Of a stretch of DNA of 64,000 nucleotides, positions 11,627-21,023 are shown piece after piece. The translations under genes and the position numbers were made by a program. Within the stretch, counting starts at the first letter, position 1. Each line of letters begins with the position of its first letter. Origin of the DNA: Apodospora peruviana (Eukaryota > Ascomycota > Sordariomycetes > Sordariales > Lasiosphaeriaceae); NCBI GenBank assembly GCA_033439685.1, contig JAUEDM010000007.1, forward strand, positions 1,550,001 to 1,614,000. Direction: 5' to 3'. Below the pieces are notes generated by a model. It saw only the letters and a program-made list of their open reading frames with translations. It was not told the DNA's origin and ran no database searches.

Positions 11627-12447
11627 ATGGCACCCTCCCGAGTCACCTACCGTCGCCGCAACCCGTGAGTTGCTTCCTTTCTCCGCATATTGGAATGCCC
11701 ACACAGTTCCCTACACAACTGGAGTTCTGGGCGGGCGGGAAATAGGGCCAGCAGCAGAAAGCGGACTTGCTAACTCGGGAACTAAACCAGGTACAACACC
11801 ACGTCGAACCGGACGCGGATCATCAAGACCCCCGGCGGCGAGCTCAGACTCCTTCACATCAAGAAGCGTGGAACTGCCCCCAAGTGCGGTGACTGCGGTA
11901 TCAAGCTCCCTGGTGTAAGTGCTTTTGTTGCGAAAACTTTCAACGTTATTGGATGGGTTTGGTGTGGATCACTGGACAAATGTCGAGGACGATGAAAGCG
12001 GCAGGGATTTTCACACATACAATCTTTCGAGGCGGTATCCTGAAGTTGGTGGTCGCGGTTGCTTGAGGACGGATACCATATTACGGCATCCATTTGCGAT
12101 TTTAATAAGCATGTCATTGGCAGCGGACAGCGCAAGATGGTTCCAGCACCAAACCGACGGAGACCACGGCACCGGAGATGGGGACATTTGGATTACACTG
12201 GTCATTCAGGAGTCTTTTGGGAATACCTTGCTAACCCGTCATTTTTCTCCGTCCACAGATCCCCGCCCTCCGCCCCCGCGAGTACGCCCAGATCTCCAAG
12301 CCCAAGAAGACCGTCCAGCGTGCGTACGGCGGCTCAAGATGCGGTAACTGCGTCCGGGACCGCATTGTGCGGGCTTTCCTCATTGAGGAGCAGAAGATCG
12401 TCAAGAAGGTGCTGAAGGAGCAGAGCCAGGCTGAGAAGAAGAAATAA
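11627..12447 (+). CDS. rpl34: 60S ribosomal protein L34 (eL34)
   Basis: Three exons, 11627-11664, 11791-11914 and 12259-12447, give 116 aa, the usual fungal size. The product starts [20 protein letters not shown], carries the zinc-ribbon-like cysteine pairs (CGDCG and, later, CGNC) of eukaryotic L34, and ends in a Lys-rich tail (EKKK). It is a structural protein of the large cytosolic ribosomal subunit. Both introns are longer than typical for this window (126 and 344 nt), a common trait of ribosomal-protein genes; I looked for a snoRNA in intron 2 and found only a weak C-box-like ACGATGA followed by CTGA without a terminal stem. Confidence 0.96.
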
Positions 12448-13562
12448 ATTCTTTAAATTCTGACTGTTTATTTTTTCGCGGTCTGGGGAATGTGTCAGCC
12501 TGGACAGGATGGAATGGTTGTGACGGTCTCATTGCTTCGGTGTTCATCAGGGAAAAGGGGGCTCGCATGCCATGCCATACACACAAACAGCCGCGGTTTT
12601 TGGCTGTCTCTGTTCTTAGAGGGGCTGATTTCTCTCCGGAATGGGGTTCGCAATGAAAATGGACTTCAGGCCGTGCTATTGTTGTTTTTAATGCACCGGG
12701 ATTTTGGGAACAATGACTCTCTCTTTTTCTGTCCCTGGCCAGGGTCCGTTTCCGGCTCTCCAGCGCGCCAATGATGGGAGTGACTGTGAAGTACTGATAC
12801 GGAGTCGCTGGATGGTGCTTTTGTAAGAAAGTCGCTATCAACCATCTCTAAGCCACATACCGGTAGCAACCTCACAAGATACCTGTTGAGCTCACCAGAC
12901 TATCATATCTGAATTCTTGCTCCCCGAAACCCGCTTGTTGTGCTTCTAGAGTCGAGCTTGGACATAGAGTGATGAGAAGAGCTGGAGGTATGCATTTTCC
13001 TTTTTTCAGTCCTCCAAAAAGCTCGCGGCTCTTTCCACAGACTCCAATGACAAGCGTTGATCAACATCCTTATCACCAAGGTCTCTTTCATTTTGCGGAA
13101 GCCTTTTGCGGAAAGCGTTCGGCTCCAATAGCTCCACTATGACTGAAGTCCGAGAGGACGATTCCGCTCCCGCTGCTTATTATCAGTGTCCGTCCACTGA
13201 AGGATCATTTCCTATGTCTGCGGTTGGACTTCGCCGCAAGATGTAACCTGCTCATGGTGTGGATCGCTCACTCACTCACCGTAGAACATTCTCTCAAACC
13301 CAATGGAGCATATACCCCGACTATACCTGCCTTCCTGCCTACCTATCTCGTACAACACTGAAATTACCTGACTCATCCTACATGCACACAAACGACGATA
13401 CGTTACCTCGGATTTGCACGACGATGCAAGCCAGTGTTTATAACATAGCTACCTTACCTGGCTCGGGTTCTTCCCCCGCCAAGTCATATCCAATGGATAT
13501 GATAAGCCTTGGTCTCTCTTCTTCATCTCTCTTTGTTTGCAAAAGAGCCCCTGTAGCTCAAA
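12448..13562. other. intergenic region between rpl34 and acyltransferase gene
   Basis: This 1.1-kb stretch has no supported gene. The left part is presumably the rpl34 3' untranslated region; the right part should hold the acyltransferase promoter. Confidence 0.5.
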
Positions 13563-15023
13563 ATGGCTGAGACCAGTGACACCGCCAAAGCAGAAGCGCT
13601 AACGCTGCTCGACCTGCTTATGCCGAAAATCTACGTGGTCGTCACTCTAACCTTCCGAACAACCAAGTCGACGCCCGAAGTCGCGCAGATCCTCCAGCCT
13701 GGTCTGGATCGTCTAGTCAAGCAACTACCATGGCTAGCTGGGCGGGTGTTTACGAACTCCCCGTCATCATCTTCTGGGGGCAAAGGGACTCCCGAGATCC
13801 GGTGGAACGAGGATACCACTAGTATTGTGAAGTTAATCGACAAGGGGACGACGAGTGCGTCGTACGACGCCTCATCTTCGAAAGGGATGCCGCCGCCGGC
13901 TCTGCCGACCGATACGTGGCCGGTGGCCAGCATGGTCGATGATTACCCTCCCGCGACGGGGGCGCCCGTGTTTGCGGCCTCGCTCTTCAGGTTTGTAGAC
14001 GGTCAAGGGGTTGGGCTGTGCGTGTGCATTCACCATTATGCTGTGGATGCGACGGCCATGGGGGAGATAATCCGGCTGTGGGCGCAAAATGTCACGGCAG
14101 AACCCGACAGAGCAGCAGCAGCAGCAGCCAGTCCTTGGTTGAGTTCTGTTGATCGAACGACTCGGCTACGGGAGGCAGTCGCTCCATTCCTCGCTAAGGC
14201 TTCCGCTACTTCGACCGACGAGATCTACGCGAGACACCCGGAATACTCGCCGTCGCCGCCCGTTGTGCCGGATCCGCCGTTTCCCGAGTGCGCGTTCAAG
14301 TTGTTCAAGATCCCGATCACGCGGCTCAACGGCTGGAAGTATCTTTGCAAGAGCCGCATGTCGTCTGTTGGTGCCCTGCCGACGACAAACACGCTGGTCT
14401 CGGGAATTATGTGGTCCGCCATTACCAGAGCACGGATGAGGCGCGATGCGAGTCTCGCGGACCAGGTCAGTCAGCTAAATTTGGCCGTCAACGCGCGACC
14501 ACGGATCAGGGAGGAGGGATTCCCGTATCTTGGAAACGCGGTACTGATAGCACCCTCTCGGCTTCCTGTGCGGGAGCTGTGCCCGCCATTATCATCGGCT
14601 GGAGGGGAGGAGGAGGAGGAGGATGCGTTCGTGAATGCCTGCGAAGTCATCGGTGCGTCGACGCGGAGGATTGACGCCCGCTATGTGGCGGAGGTGTATA
14701 GCCTCGGTGCGCGGACGGAGGATTACAGCACGATATATGCGGGATGGGACCTCTTCGGGGCGCGAGACCTGACGATTACGAGCTGGGCCAGTCTCGATCT
14801 GTATGAGACGGAGTTTGGGGAGGAGTTGGGAAGGCCTGAATTTGTGAGGGTGCCGCCGTCTGAGATTGGTGGCATCTGTGGCGTGTTGCCGAGAAGGAGG
14901 GCTGGTAGGAGAGATGGTAATGGTGTCGGTGAGGTGCTTGAAGTTATTGTCACGCTGTGGACCGACGACATGACTGCGCTGGTGGAGGACGAGACGTGGA
15001 AGAAATTCGCCGAAGAGGTGTAG
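13563..15023 (+). CDS. BAHD / trichothecene 3-O-acetyltransferase-like acyltransferase
   Basis: Intronless 486-aa gene starting ATGGCTGAGACC in context AAAATGG. The catalytic motif HHxxxD is present as HHYAVD at residues 157-162, where the second histidine acts as general base in acyl transfer from acyl-CoA to a hydroxyl or amine. N-terminal PWLAGRV and the mid-protein NLAVNARPR segment fit the two-lobed fold of the fungal transferase family (PF02458 type). The second family motif DFGWG is not recognisable: its place is taken by a divergent YETEFGEELGRPEFVR segment. Substrates in this family range from trichothecenes to alkaloids; none can be assigned. No polyketide synthase, terpene cyclase or P450 lies nearby, so this does not look like part of a metabolite cluster. 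It is probably cytosolic. Confidence 0.85.
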   Translation: MAETSDTAKAEALTLLDLLMPKIYVVVTLTFRTTKSTPEVAQILQPGLDRLVKQLPWLAGRVFTNSPSSSSGGKGTPEIRWNEDTTSIVKLIDKGTTSASYDASSSKGMPPPALPTDTWPVASMVDDYPPATGAPVFAASLFRFVDGQGVGLCVCIHHYAVDATAMGEIIRLWAQNVTAEPDRAAAAAASPWLSSVDRTTRLREAVAPFLAKASATSTDEIYARHPEYSPSPPVVPDPPFPECAFKLFKIPITRLNGWKYLCKSRMSSVGALPTTNTLVSGIMWSAITRARMRRDASLADQVSQLNLAVNARPRIREEGFPYLGNAVLIAPSRLPVRELCPPLSSAGGEEEEEDAFVNACEVIGASTRRIDARYVAEVYSLGARTEDYSTIYAGWDLFGARDLTITSWASLDLYETEFGEELGRPEFVRVPPSEIGGICGVLPRRRAGRRDGNGVGEVLEVIVTLWTDDMTALVEDETWKKFAEEV

Positions 15024-15579
15024 ACGCGGTTGTAACCTTTATAGAAAGGCATATATCCTATACCGTACATTCCACGCCTCGCTGCCTCACGGCTCCGGTA
15101 TTTCAAATTGCTTTCAATACATATAATTATTATAAAGGAGGTCTCTTATAAAGCTATAGGGGTAAACCGAATGCTTGAAAGGGATGCTTTTAACTAAGGA
15201 AGATTCTAGGTATCCGTGTGCTGTTATTTGAATATTAATACCTGTTCCTCATTTGTTCTTAAAAAACTTTAAAGTTCTTATAATGATTTTTGATCGGTTA
15301 TCATTCTGTTGGTGTTTTGTTGATGTTACTCCGTACACTGATCAAACAGTAGTCCGAAAGAGTCCAAGGTGAGTTTCCTCTTACGGCAATGACGTCGAAC
15401 GTTTTGTCAAGACGCTGCGGTAAATTTCCCAATTGTCTTAGCTCCCCCAGTACCACCTAGACAGCTCCTTGCCCCCCGCACAACAACCAAGCACCCGCGA
15501 ACTTGCAATTGCAATTCTCTCCCAACTGCTCATTGAATTCGGCAACGATATCTTCGAGAACCAATCGTGTACAGTTGCA
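15024..15579. other. intergenic region upstream of NDUFAF3-like gene
   Basis: AT-rich in its left part (15,110-15,330), probably the acyltransferase 3' end. The rest is presumed promoter of the next gene. No gene is supported. Confidence 0.5.
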
Positions 15580-16515
15580 ATGCGCGGCCTCTCAACATCT
15601 AGCCGCCGCGCCCTCCAGCAGCGCATCGAAAGCTGCTGCTCCAGCTCCAGCTCCAGCTCCAGCTCCAGCTACCGCTCCCACATCCCCTCCCCTTTTGCGA
15701 CACCAACCACAACAACCAGTCCTACACGACGACAACTCTCCAGCACCACCTCTACTCTTCAAACACGACCAACAAGTCTCCCAAACAACAACCGCAGCAG
15801 CACGCAAGATGTTCCTCCCTCCTCACCAACAAACGGAACCGCTGCCGCCGTCTCAACAGCGAAGAAGAGCTTCCACACGACCACCACCCACCCGACCCCC
15901 CAAAAAGGGGAAATAGCCCACAACAACGAACGCGTGCCCGAGAAACCGCCGGCCACCGACTTCGGGCAGATGGACATGCTCGGCCAGACGCCGGTCCCGT
16001 CAACCTCGGTCGACGTCTGCATGTCCGACGGTTTCCAGTTCGATTCCGGCGTGACCATCACCGGCGGCGACGGTGCGCTGCTGGTCGGCGGGGAGGCATT
16101 TACGTGGCGTCCCTGGAGTCTAGCCGGGGACTCTCCAGACGTCAAACGGAAGCTCGTCAACGCCAAGGGTCAGTGGGAGGTCTCGGCCGACGCGTTTGGG
16201 TTGTTGGGACTAGTTTGGCCGAGACCTGGTACGTTTCCCTTCCTCAACTAATCAAAGTTGATGACAGAAAAAAATTACTAATTATATTGTGTGTGTGTGT
16301 GTGTGTGTGTGTTTGTGATAGATCTTTTAATAATTGGTATGGGACCAGAGATCCGGCCGCTCGCGCCCTCGATGAGAAAAATGATTAGTAGTCTGGGGAT
16401 AAGGGTCGACGTGCTCGACACGAGGAACGCGGCGTCGCAGTTTAATATGCTCGCTACGGAGAGGGGCGTGGATAATGTTGCTGCGGCGCTGATCCCTATC
16501 GGCTGGAGGGAGTGA
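15580..16515 (+). CDS. NDUFAF3: NDUFAF3-like mitochondrial complex I assembly factor (Mth938 domain)
   Basis: Two exons, 15580-16228 and 16322-16515, give 280 aa. The start MRGLSTSSRRALQQR is Arg/Ser-rich and lacks acidic residues, as in mitochondrial targeting sequences; a poly-Ser tract and low-complexity Thr/Ser/Pro region follow to about residue 120. The conserved C-terminal part (VDVCMSDGFQFDSGVTITGG, then PDLLIIGMGPEIRPLAPSMR, ending ALIPIGWRE) is the Mth938/DUF498 domain of NDUFAF3, which with NDUFAF4 helps assemble the Q-module arm of respiratory complex I in the matrix. The intron carries a (GT)n microsatellite between its likely branch site (TACTAAT) and the acceptor. Complex I is present in filamentous fungi, so the gene should be functional. 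Confidence 0.9.
16289..16312. repeat. (GT)n microsatellite in the NDUFAF3-like intron
   Basis: About twelve GT dinucleotides lie just upstream of the acceptor GTTTGTGATAG. Length changes here would change the distance between branch site and acceptor. Confidence 0.95.
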
Positions 16516-17468
16516 CCGACTAGGTACCTAGCTGTCCATCTGCATACCAAGGTAAGGTAGGCAGATAGATAGCTGCTGAGCTATATATTGCCAATGATCG
16601 GTATTACCAACCCATCTTGCGAGGGTAGAGAAGGCCAGCCTCCCCCCAGTCCATCTCTTCAGACGACGCGCTGGGATAAGCACCTGGTATGGTTTTGTTG
16701 TGTTCCCTAATCAGATGGGGATTGCATGGAGACAGATGAATGGACAACACCCCTGAAAGGCTGGAAAACTGATATAGACAGGCTGGGAGTGAACGATCCC
16801 CGAAATTTGTGTGCATGACTGTGGCATGTAAATATGAATAAGAGGGCCAAAGTTACGATGCGTATATATAAGCGCCCGCCTTCCACCCCTAACAAATGGG
16901 ACATGTTTGGTCCAGTTACGGTACTCGTCATGGCTGAAACAGCGTTCAATTGGAAACTGCTAGGGATGAAATGCTCTATTTCCAAAACTACCGGTATATC
17001 AGACGCTACACCACCCCTGCCATCCCATCATGTAAACAGAATCAATCAGTCATAGTAAGAGGGCAGATAGAAATCAATAGTTCTGTTTAATTCTTCCCTC
17101 TTCCTCTTCTTTCCCCGCCGAGCCCCTATCGCCAGTCATTGCCATGACTCCGACCCACCAGGGCCCCCTTTTATATCTATTCTAGCAAAAACAACCCAAG
17201 GAGCAAGCCCAAGACTGCCCCGTGCAAGTCACCTAGGTATGGTACATTGCCGTAAACACCGCTGCCGCCACTGTCGCCGTCGTCGTCATGATCGCCCCCA
17301 ACTTTGTTAAGTATTTACTCCTCACTACATCAACATTTTGCTCACACAGATCTGTCATACCGGAGGATCGAACTCCGGGCTCAGCTGTTACCCACACATC
17401 GTGGGGACAATAGCGTGTTTGGGCCCACTAGGGCTTCCTCAGCTGCGTATGTTGGCGTGTGTCCAAGT
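16516..17468. other. convergent intergenic region, NDUFAF3-like / C9-methyltransferase
   Basis: No gene is supported. A perfect palindrome TAGGTACCTA lies at 16521-16530, six bases after the stop codon. On the minus strand near 17365-17385 there is a T-arm-like GTTCGATC flanked by a 6-bp stem, but no acceptor stem or D arm goes with it. The rest should be the 3' untranslated regions of two convergent genes. Confidence 0.5.
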
Positions 17469-19169
17469 TTACTGGACAGCAATGCTGGGGAACTCGACAG
17501 CATTGTTCTTGGCCCATGTCTTCAGGTCAGCACGGCTAGCAGCGAGCGCGCCGCTAAGACCAAAGGCGGTAGAGATGCCATCGATGCGGTGAGTCGAATT
17601 GAGGTTCTTTTGGAGAACGATCTGGAAGCACGTAGCGGTACCCTGGCGGGAAGCAATGGTGGAGTAGGCAAGGAAAAACTCCCAGATCTGATGACAAGAG
17701 TCGTTAGCATTTTTACGTTGTCCAACGAGACATCTCAAGACTTGAAAGCACTTACGCGGAACCACCGTTTGCCGTACTTGGCCTCGACCTTGTCGCGGTT
17801 GGCCATCCAGTTGCGGTACCATCTCCAGAGGGTAGCCGAGTAGTGGACACCGATCGTGTCGATGCCCTTGACCTCAAAGCCAGCACCCTCGAGGTTGTCG
17901 ACAACGAAACCGAGAGGGGTAGAGGCGTCGGCGCCGGGAAAGACGTATTTGTTCATGAAGAGACCCCAGACCAGGTCCTCGTACTGCCAGGCCTTGCGAA
18001 GCCCGGCGATCTGGAGGAAGAAGATACCGTCGTCCTCCAGCATGTCGTACACCTGGCGCAGGAAGGTCTTGAAATGGCGGACACCGACGTGCTCGGCCAT
18101 CTCGAGACAAGTGATCTTTTGGTAGAGGCCCTCAGGCACGGGAATATCGCGGTAGTCCATGCACAGGATCTTGCTCTGCTCCTCAGGGATCCCGGCTTTG
18201 CGGAGGGCACCATTGCCCCACGCGGTTTGGTTACGACCAAGGGTGATACCGGTGACCTTGGCGCCGAAGTTGACGCTGGCGAAGCGAGCAAGAGTGCCCC
18301 AGCCGCAGCCAATATCAAGTAGCCTCTCGCCCTGCTTTAGATCGATCTTCTCACAGACAATGGCCAACTTGTTGTCCTGTAGCTCCTCGAGCGTCTCCTC
18401 CTTGTTGATGTCAGAGATTATGCCCGAGGTATAGATCATGCGCGGGCCGAGGAACCAGGCGTAGAAGTCGTCCCCGCGGTCATAGTGGTCGCGGACCTGC
18501 TCCTCATCTTGAGAGCGGGTGTGCATGAGCATCTCGGGGATGAAACCCGTCAGGAAAAAGCGGATCAGGGCGGTGGTGAAGCGGAAGGTCGCCCAGTCGT
18601 GGCGGTACTCCATCACCTCGAGGCAGTCGCCGTTGAACTCGACATCGCCATCAAAGTACATCTCGAAGAAGGTCCACATGGGGATCTTGTTCTTGCCATG
18701 GTACTTGGCCTTGTCGGCAGGGTTCTTGAAGGTGAGGTAGTGCTCGACCGGGCGGCCGGGAAGCCTGGCCTTCTCATTCTTGCGCGGGGAGATGGTCGAG
18801 TGGACGACCCAGAAGGCCCAGAGCAGCGGTAGGTCGACGAGGAGAGCGAAGAAGATTGTGGTCTTGAGGCCACCCCCTAGCTTCCAGGAGATGTAGAAAG
18901 GGACGCCTCCGAGGATGGCGAAGAGCAGCTTGTTGGAGAAAGTCTCGGAACCAGCGCCATCGGCGGGTAGGGGGCCGTTTTTAATGGAAGGGGACTGTCG
19001 ACACGACGTTAGCAGAAGTCAATTGAGTCAATTGGCATGTTGGCTATCGTACTGAAGTAGTGCGGACTCCACATTCTTCAAACTTCTCAAAGGTAGGCGT
19101 GGGGGCTTTTGGAGTCTCGATAAACTCAAATTCTGACTCGCTGCCGTTGGCGCTTTGCGGCTTCGACAT
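17469..19169 (-). CDS. sphingolipid C9-methyltransferase
   Basis: Three exons on the minus strand, 19053-19169, 17756-18994 and 17469-17687, give 524 aa. The N-terminal ~40 residues are acidic and soluble. Two hydrophobic segments (around LLFAILGGVPFYIS and TTIFFALLVDLPLLWAFW) should anchor the enzyme in the ER membrane. The SAM-binding motif I, DIGCGWG, is at ~266-272, within the cyclopropane-fatty-acid-synthase-like methyltransferase fold (RDHYDRGDDFYAWFLGPRMI just upstream is characteristic). It adds the C9 methyl branch to the sphingoid base of fungal glucosylceramide, after the delta-8 desaturase, a lipid needed for hyphal growth and recognised by plant defensins. Length matches fungal family members and all expected blocks are present. 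Confidence 0.93.
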
Positions 19170-19823
19170 GATCACGGATGGTGCTGCAGAATGATTCCGC
19201 AGACTTGGTTGTGGTGGTCAGCACAACTAGGAAAAGAAGGTGTCGTTGTGGGAGGAGGATATTGGGATGGGGACTCGGCCAGAGCTGGGAGGAAATGGAG
19301 CTTTGATGCCAATTTCAAATGTTTCCCACCATTTCTCCACTGCGGCGGTGAGCGATCGGACGGGACAGGCCACGCACAGCGCACTCTTAGGTCACAGTTA
19401 GTGGCTGGCAGTGGGATCTTGGCATGGCTGGCCATGTACGAGTTTGGGGCCGTTGTCCAGTAAAAATCGGTTCCTGTATCTGCCACCCCCGATTGTCGCT
19501 GCCAGGCAGCTGGCTGGCAGCTAAGGTACCCCTTTTCCCGTCCTGAAGTGTACGACCTGCCTCCAGTTTAAATGATTCCACAACGCCTGGGTCGGGTTGT
19601 GCAGCTGCATTCAAACTTGCACACCTCCCGCCAATCTCGAATGTGTTGAGGATGCCAATCAATCATGTCACCCGTATCCGTATTTGGGTTGGTTTTTGCT
19701 AGATTTTCTTTTCTTGTTATATCATTTTCCCCGTTCGCTAGTCGGGAATCAAGTACGGAGTAGCCAAGTCGTGATAGCATCACACTCGCTTCATCCTCCC
19801 GCGGCACTAACAATATGTACTGG
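19170..19823. other. upstream region of C9-methyltransferase gene
   Basis: This 650-bp gap holds the presumed promoter of the methyltransferase. It contains a repeated GGCAGCTGGCTGGCAGC stretch near 19505-19520. No gene is supported. Confidence 0.5.
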
Positions 19824-20160
19824 CTAAGTCATGTACAGCCGTCCTTCCCATGGCCTCAACTTCTTGATGCCCTTGACGTCCTTTTCCAAATTCCCAGCAT
19901 TGGAGTAGTTGCCGACGCAGAATCTCAACTCCACTTCAAACGGCAGGACAACCTCCTGGCTCTCACTGGTGAATTCTTGGTTCCTACATAGGTGAGACCC
20001 AGACAATACCGATCCCGAGATCCTTCAGGTAATCGATCTTATCAATGATACCGGGGATGTCGCCAAGTCTATCACCGTTGGAGTCCTTGAACGGTGCTGG
20101 GCAAATCTGGTAAGCCATCCCATCCTTCCACCAAGGGTGTTTCTTTCCATGCTCCGTCAT
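19824..20160 (-). pseudogene. GH13 maltase/alpha-glucosidase remnant with internal deletion
   Basis: The minus strand from ATG at 20160 reads a typical maltase N-terminus: HPWWKDGMAYQ, then FKDSNGDRLGDIPGIIDKID and LKDLGIGIVWVSPM, followed by a stop at TATGTAG. Right after that, in another frame, comes what looks like the maltase C-terminus: VLPFEVELRFCVGNYSNAG, then a short helix and LRPWEGRLYMT with a stop at 19824. An intact enzyme has ~580 aa; here ~50 N-terminal and ~55 C-terminal residues are joined and the whole catalytic barrel, including the nucleophile Asp, Glu and Asp residues of GH13, is missing. The simplest reading is one large internal deletion between the WVSPMY codons and the C-terminal beta-domain. 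It cannot make an active enzyme. The N-terminal part is certain GH13; the C-terminal match is from memory of the family. Confidence 0.8.
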
Positions 20161-21023
20161 GTTATTGGGAGTCTTGCTTCAGTTCCTTTTCGTCTTTTGT
20201 GAGGCTACACGATAGAGAGTTTGCGACGACCAAGGATGTGATTTATAGGCATGGGATATGGACAAAGTTGGTTGATAACATGGATAACCTAGCGCTATCA
20301 AATAGGACCAGTTGGCGGACTGAGGTGGTTGGTCACCACCGACCAGAAAGATACCTGTAGCTCCTTTACAGATCAGCTAAATTAGCCCGCATTTCCCAAC
20401 GATGTCGAAAGTACTCTTGTATGCCGTATGTGGCGGTAGAGTCTCTGTCCTCGTCCACGACGGTCTACTTCTAGACATTGACCCGGGCTAGTAAAGGTGC
20501 CTTGATCTCAGGCATCGAATCTGCCGCCGTCAAAGTCGGTTCAGTTCAGTTCAATTTTTATAAGGTTTAGGGCTGTAGGCGAAGGCTGGCAGTGAACCAA
20601 CCAGCCGGTACCCCATAATAATTGAAGCGTGCACCAACCAGCGACATGGAACTTCCACTGCGGGTGCTGGTCGGCCTCCGCCAGCAACTGGAACCGTTGA
20701 CATCAACATCGAACCTACATCAAGGTATTTAGGTTCATGACGGCACATTATTAGACTAACCGAACCTACCTCGACAGAATTACCGCCAGCACGCACTCAT
20801 ACGACTTGGGCACCTAACAGCTGGTATTGCGATGACCTGGATCAACCAATCTTGCTGCTCTTGCTAGCAAGGACAAGGGGGTTTATACGCATTATCCCTA
20901 CTTAATACCACGCAATCCACCATCCACATGCCCTGCACCAGACCACTTGACCATTGAACGGCATCTCCAGTCGCCGAATCGAATGTGTGTCTCCAGAGTG
21001 CTCGAGTCCAGCGTGGAGGACAA
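20161..21023. other. upstream region of Rictor gene with possible degenerate coding stretch
   Basis: No intact gene. On the minus strand between about 20545 and 20385 one frame reads coding-like residues (LTAADSMPEIKAPLLARVNV, two stops, then DEDRDSTATYGIQEYFRHRW) that I cannot assign; it might be another decayed gene beside the maltase relic. The rest should hold the promoter of the Rictor gene. Confidence 0.35.

Noticed and set aside
11915..12258. C/D snoRNA inside rpl34 intron 2
   Set aside because: An ACGATGA C-box-like sequence and a CTGA occur ~50 nt apart, but without a terminal stem and with one C-box mismatch; too weak to call.
13563..15023. secondary-metabolite gene cluster around the acyltransferase
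   Set aside because: The neighbours are a ribosomal protein and a mitochondrial assembly factor; no core synthase, P450 or transporter is present.
17340..17420. tRNA-like T arm on the minus strand (CGGAG TTCGATC CTCCG)
   Set aside because: The T-arm-like hairpin is present, but I find no matching acceptor stem, D arm or anticodon arm at the right distance.
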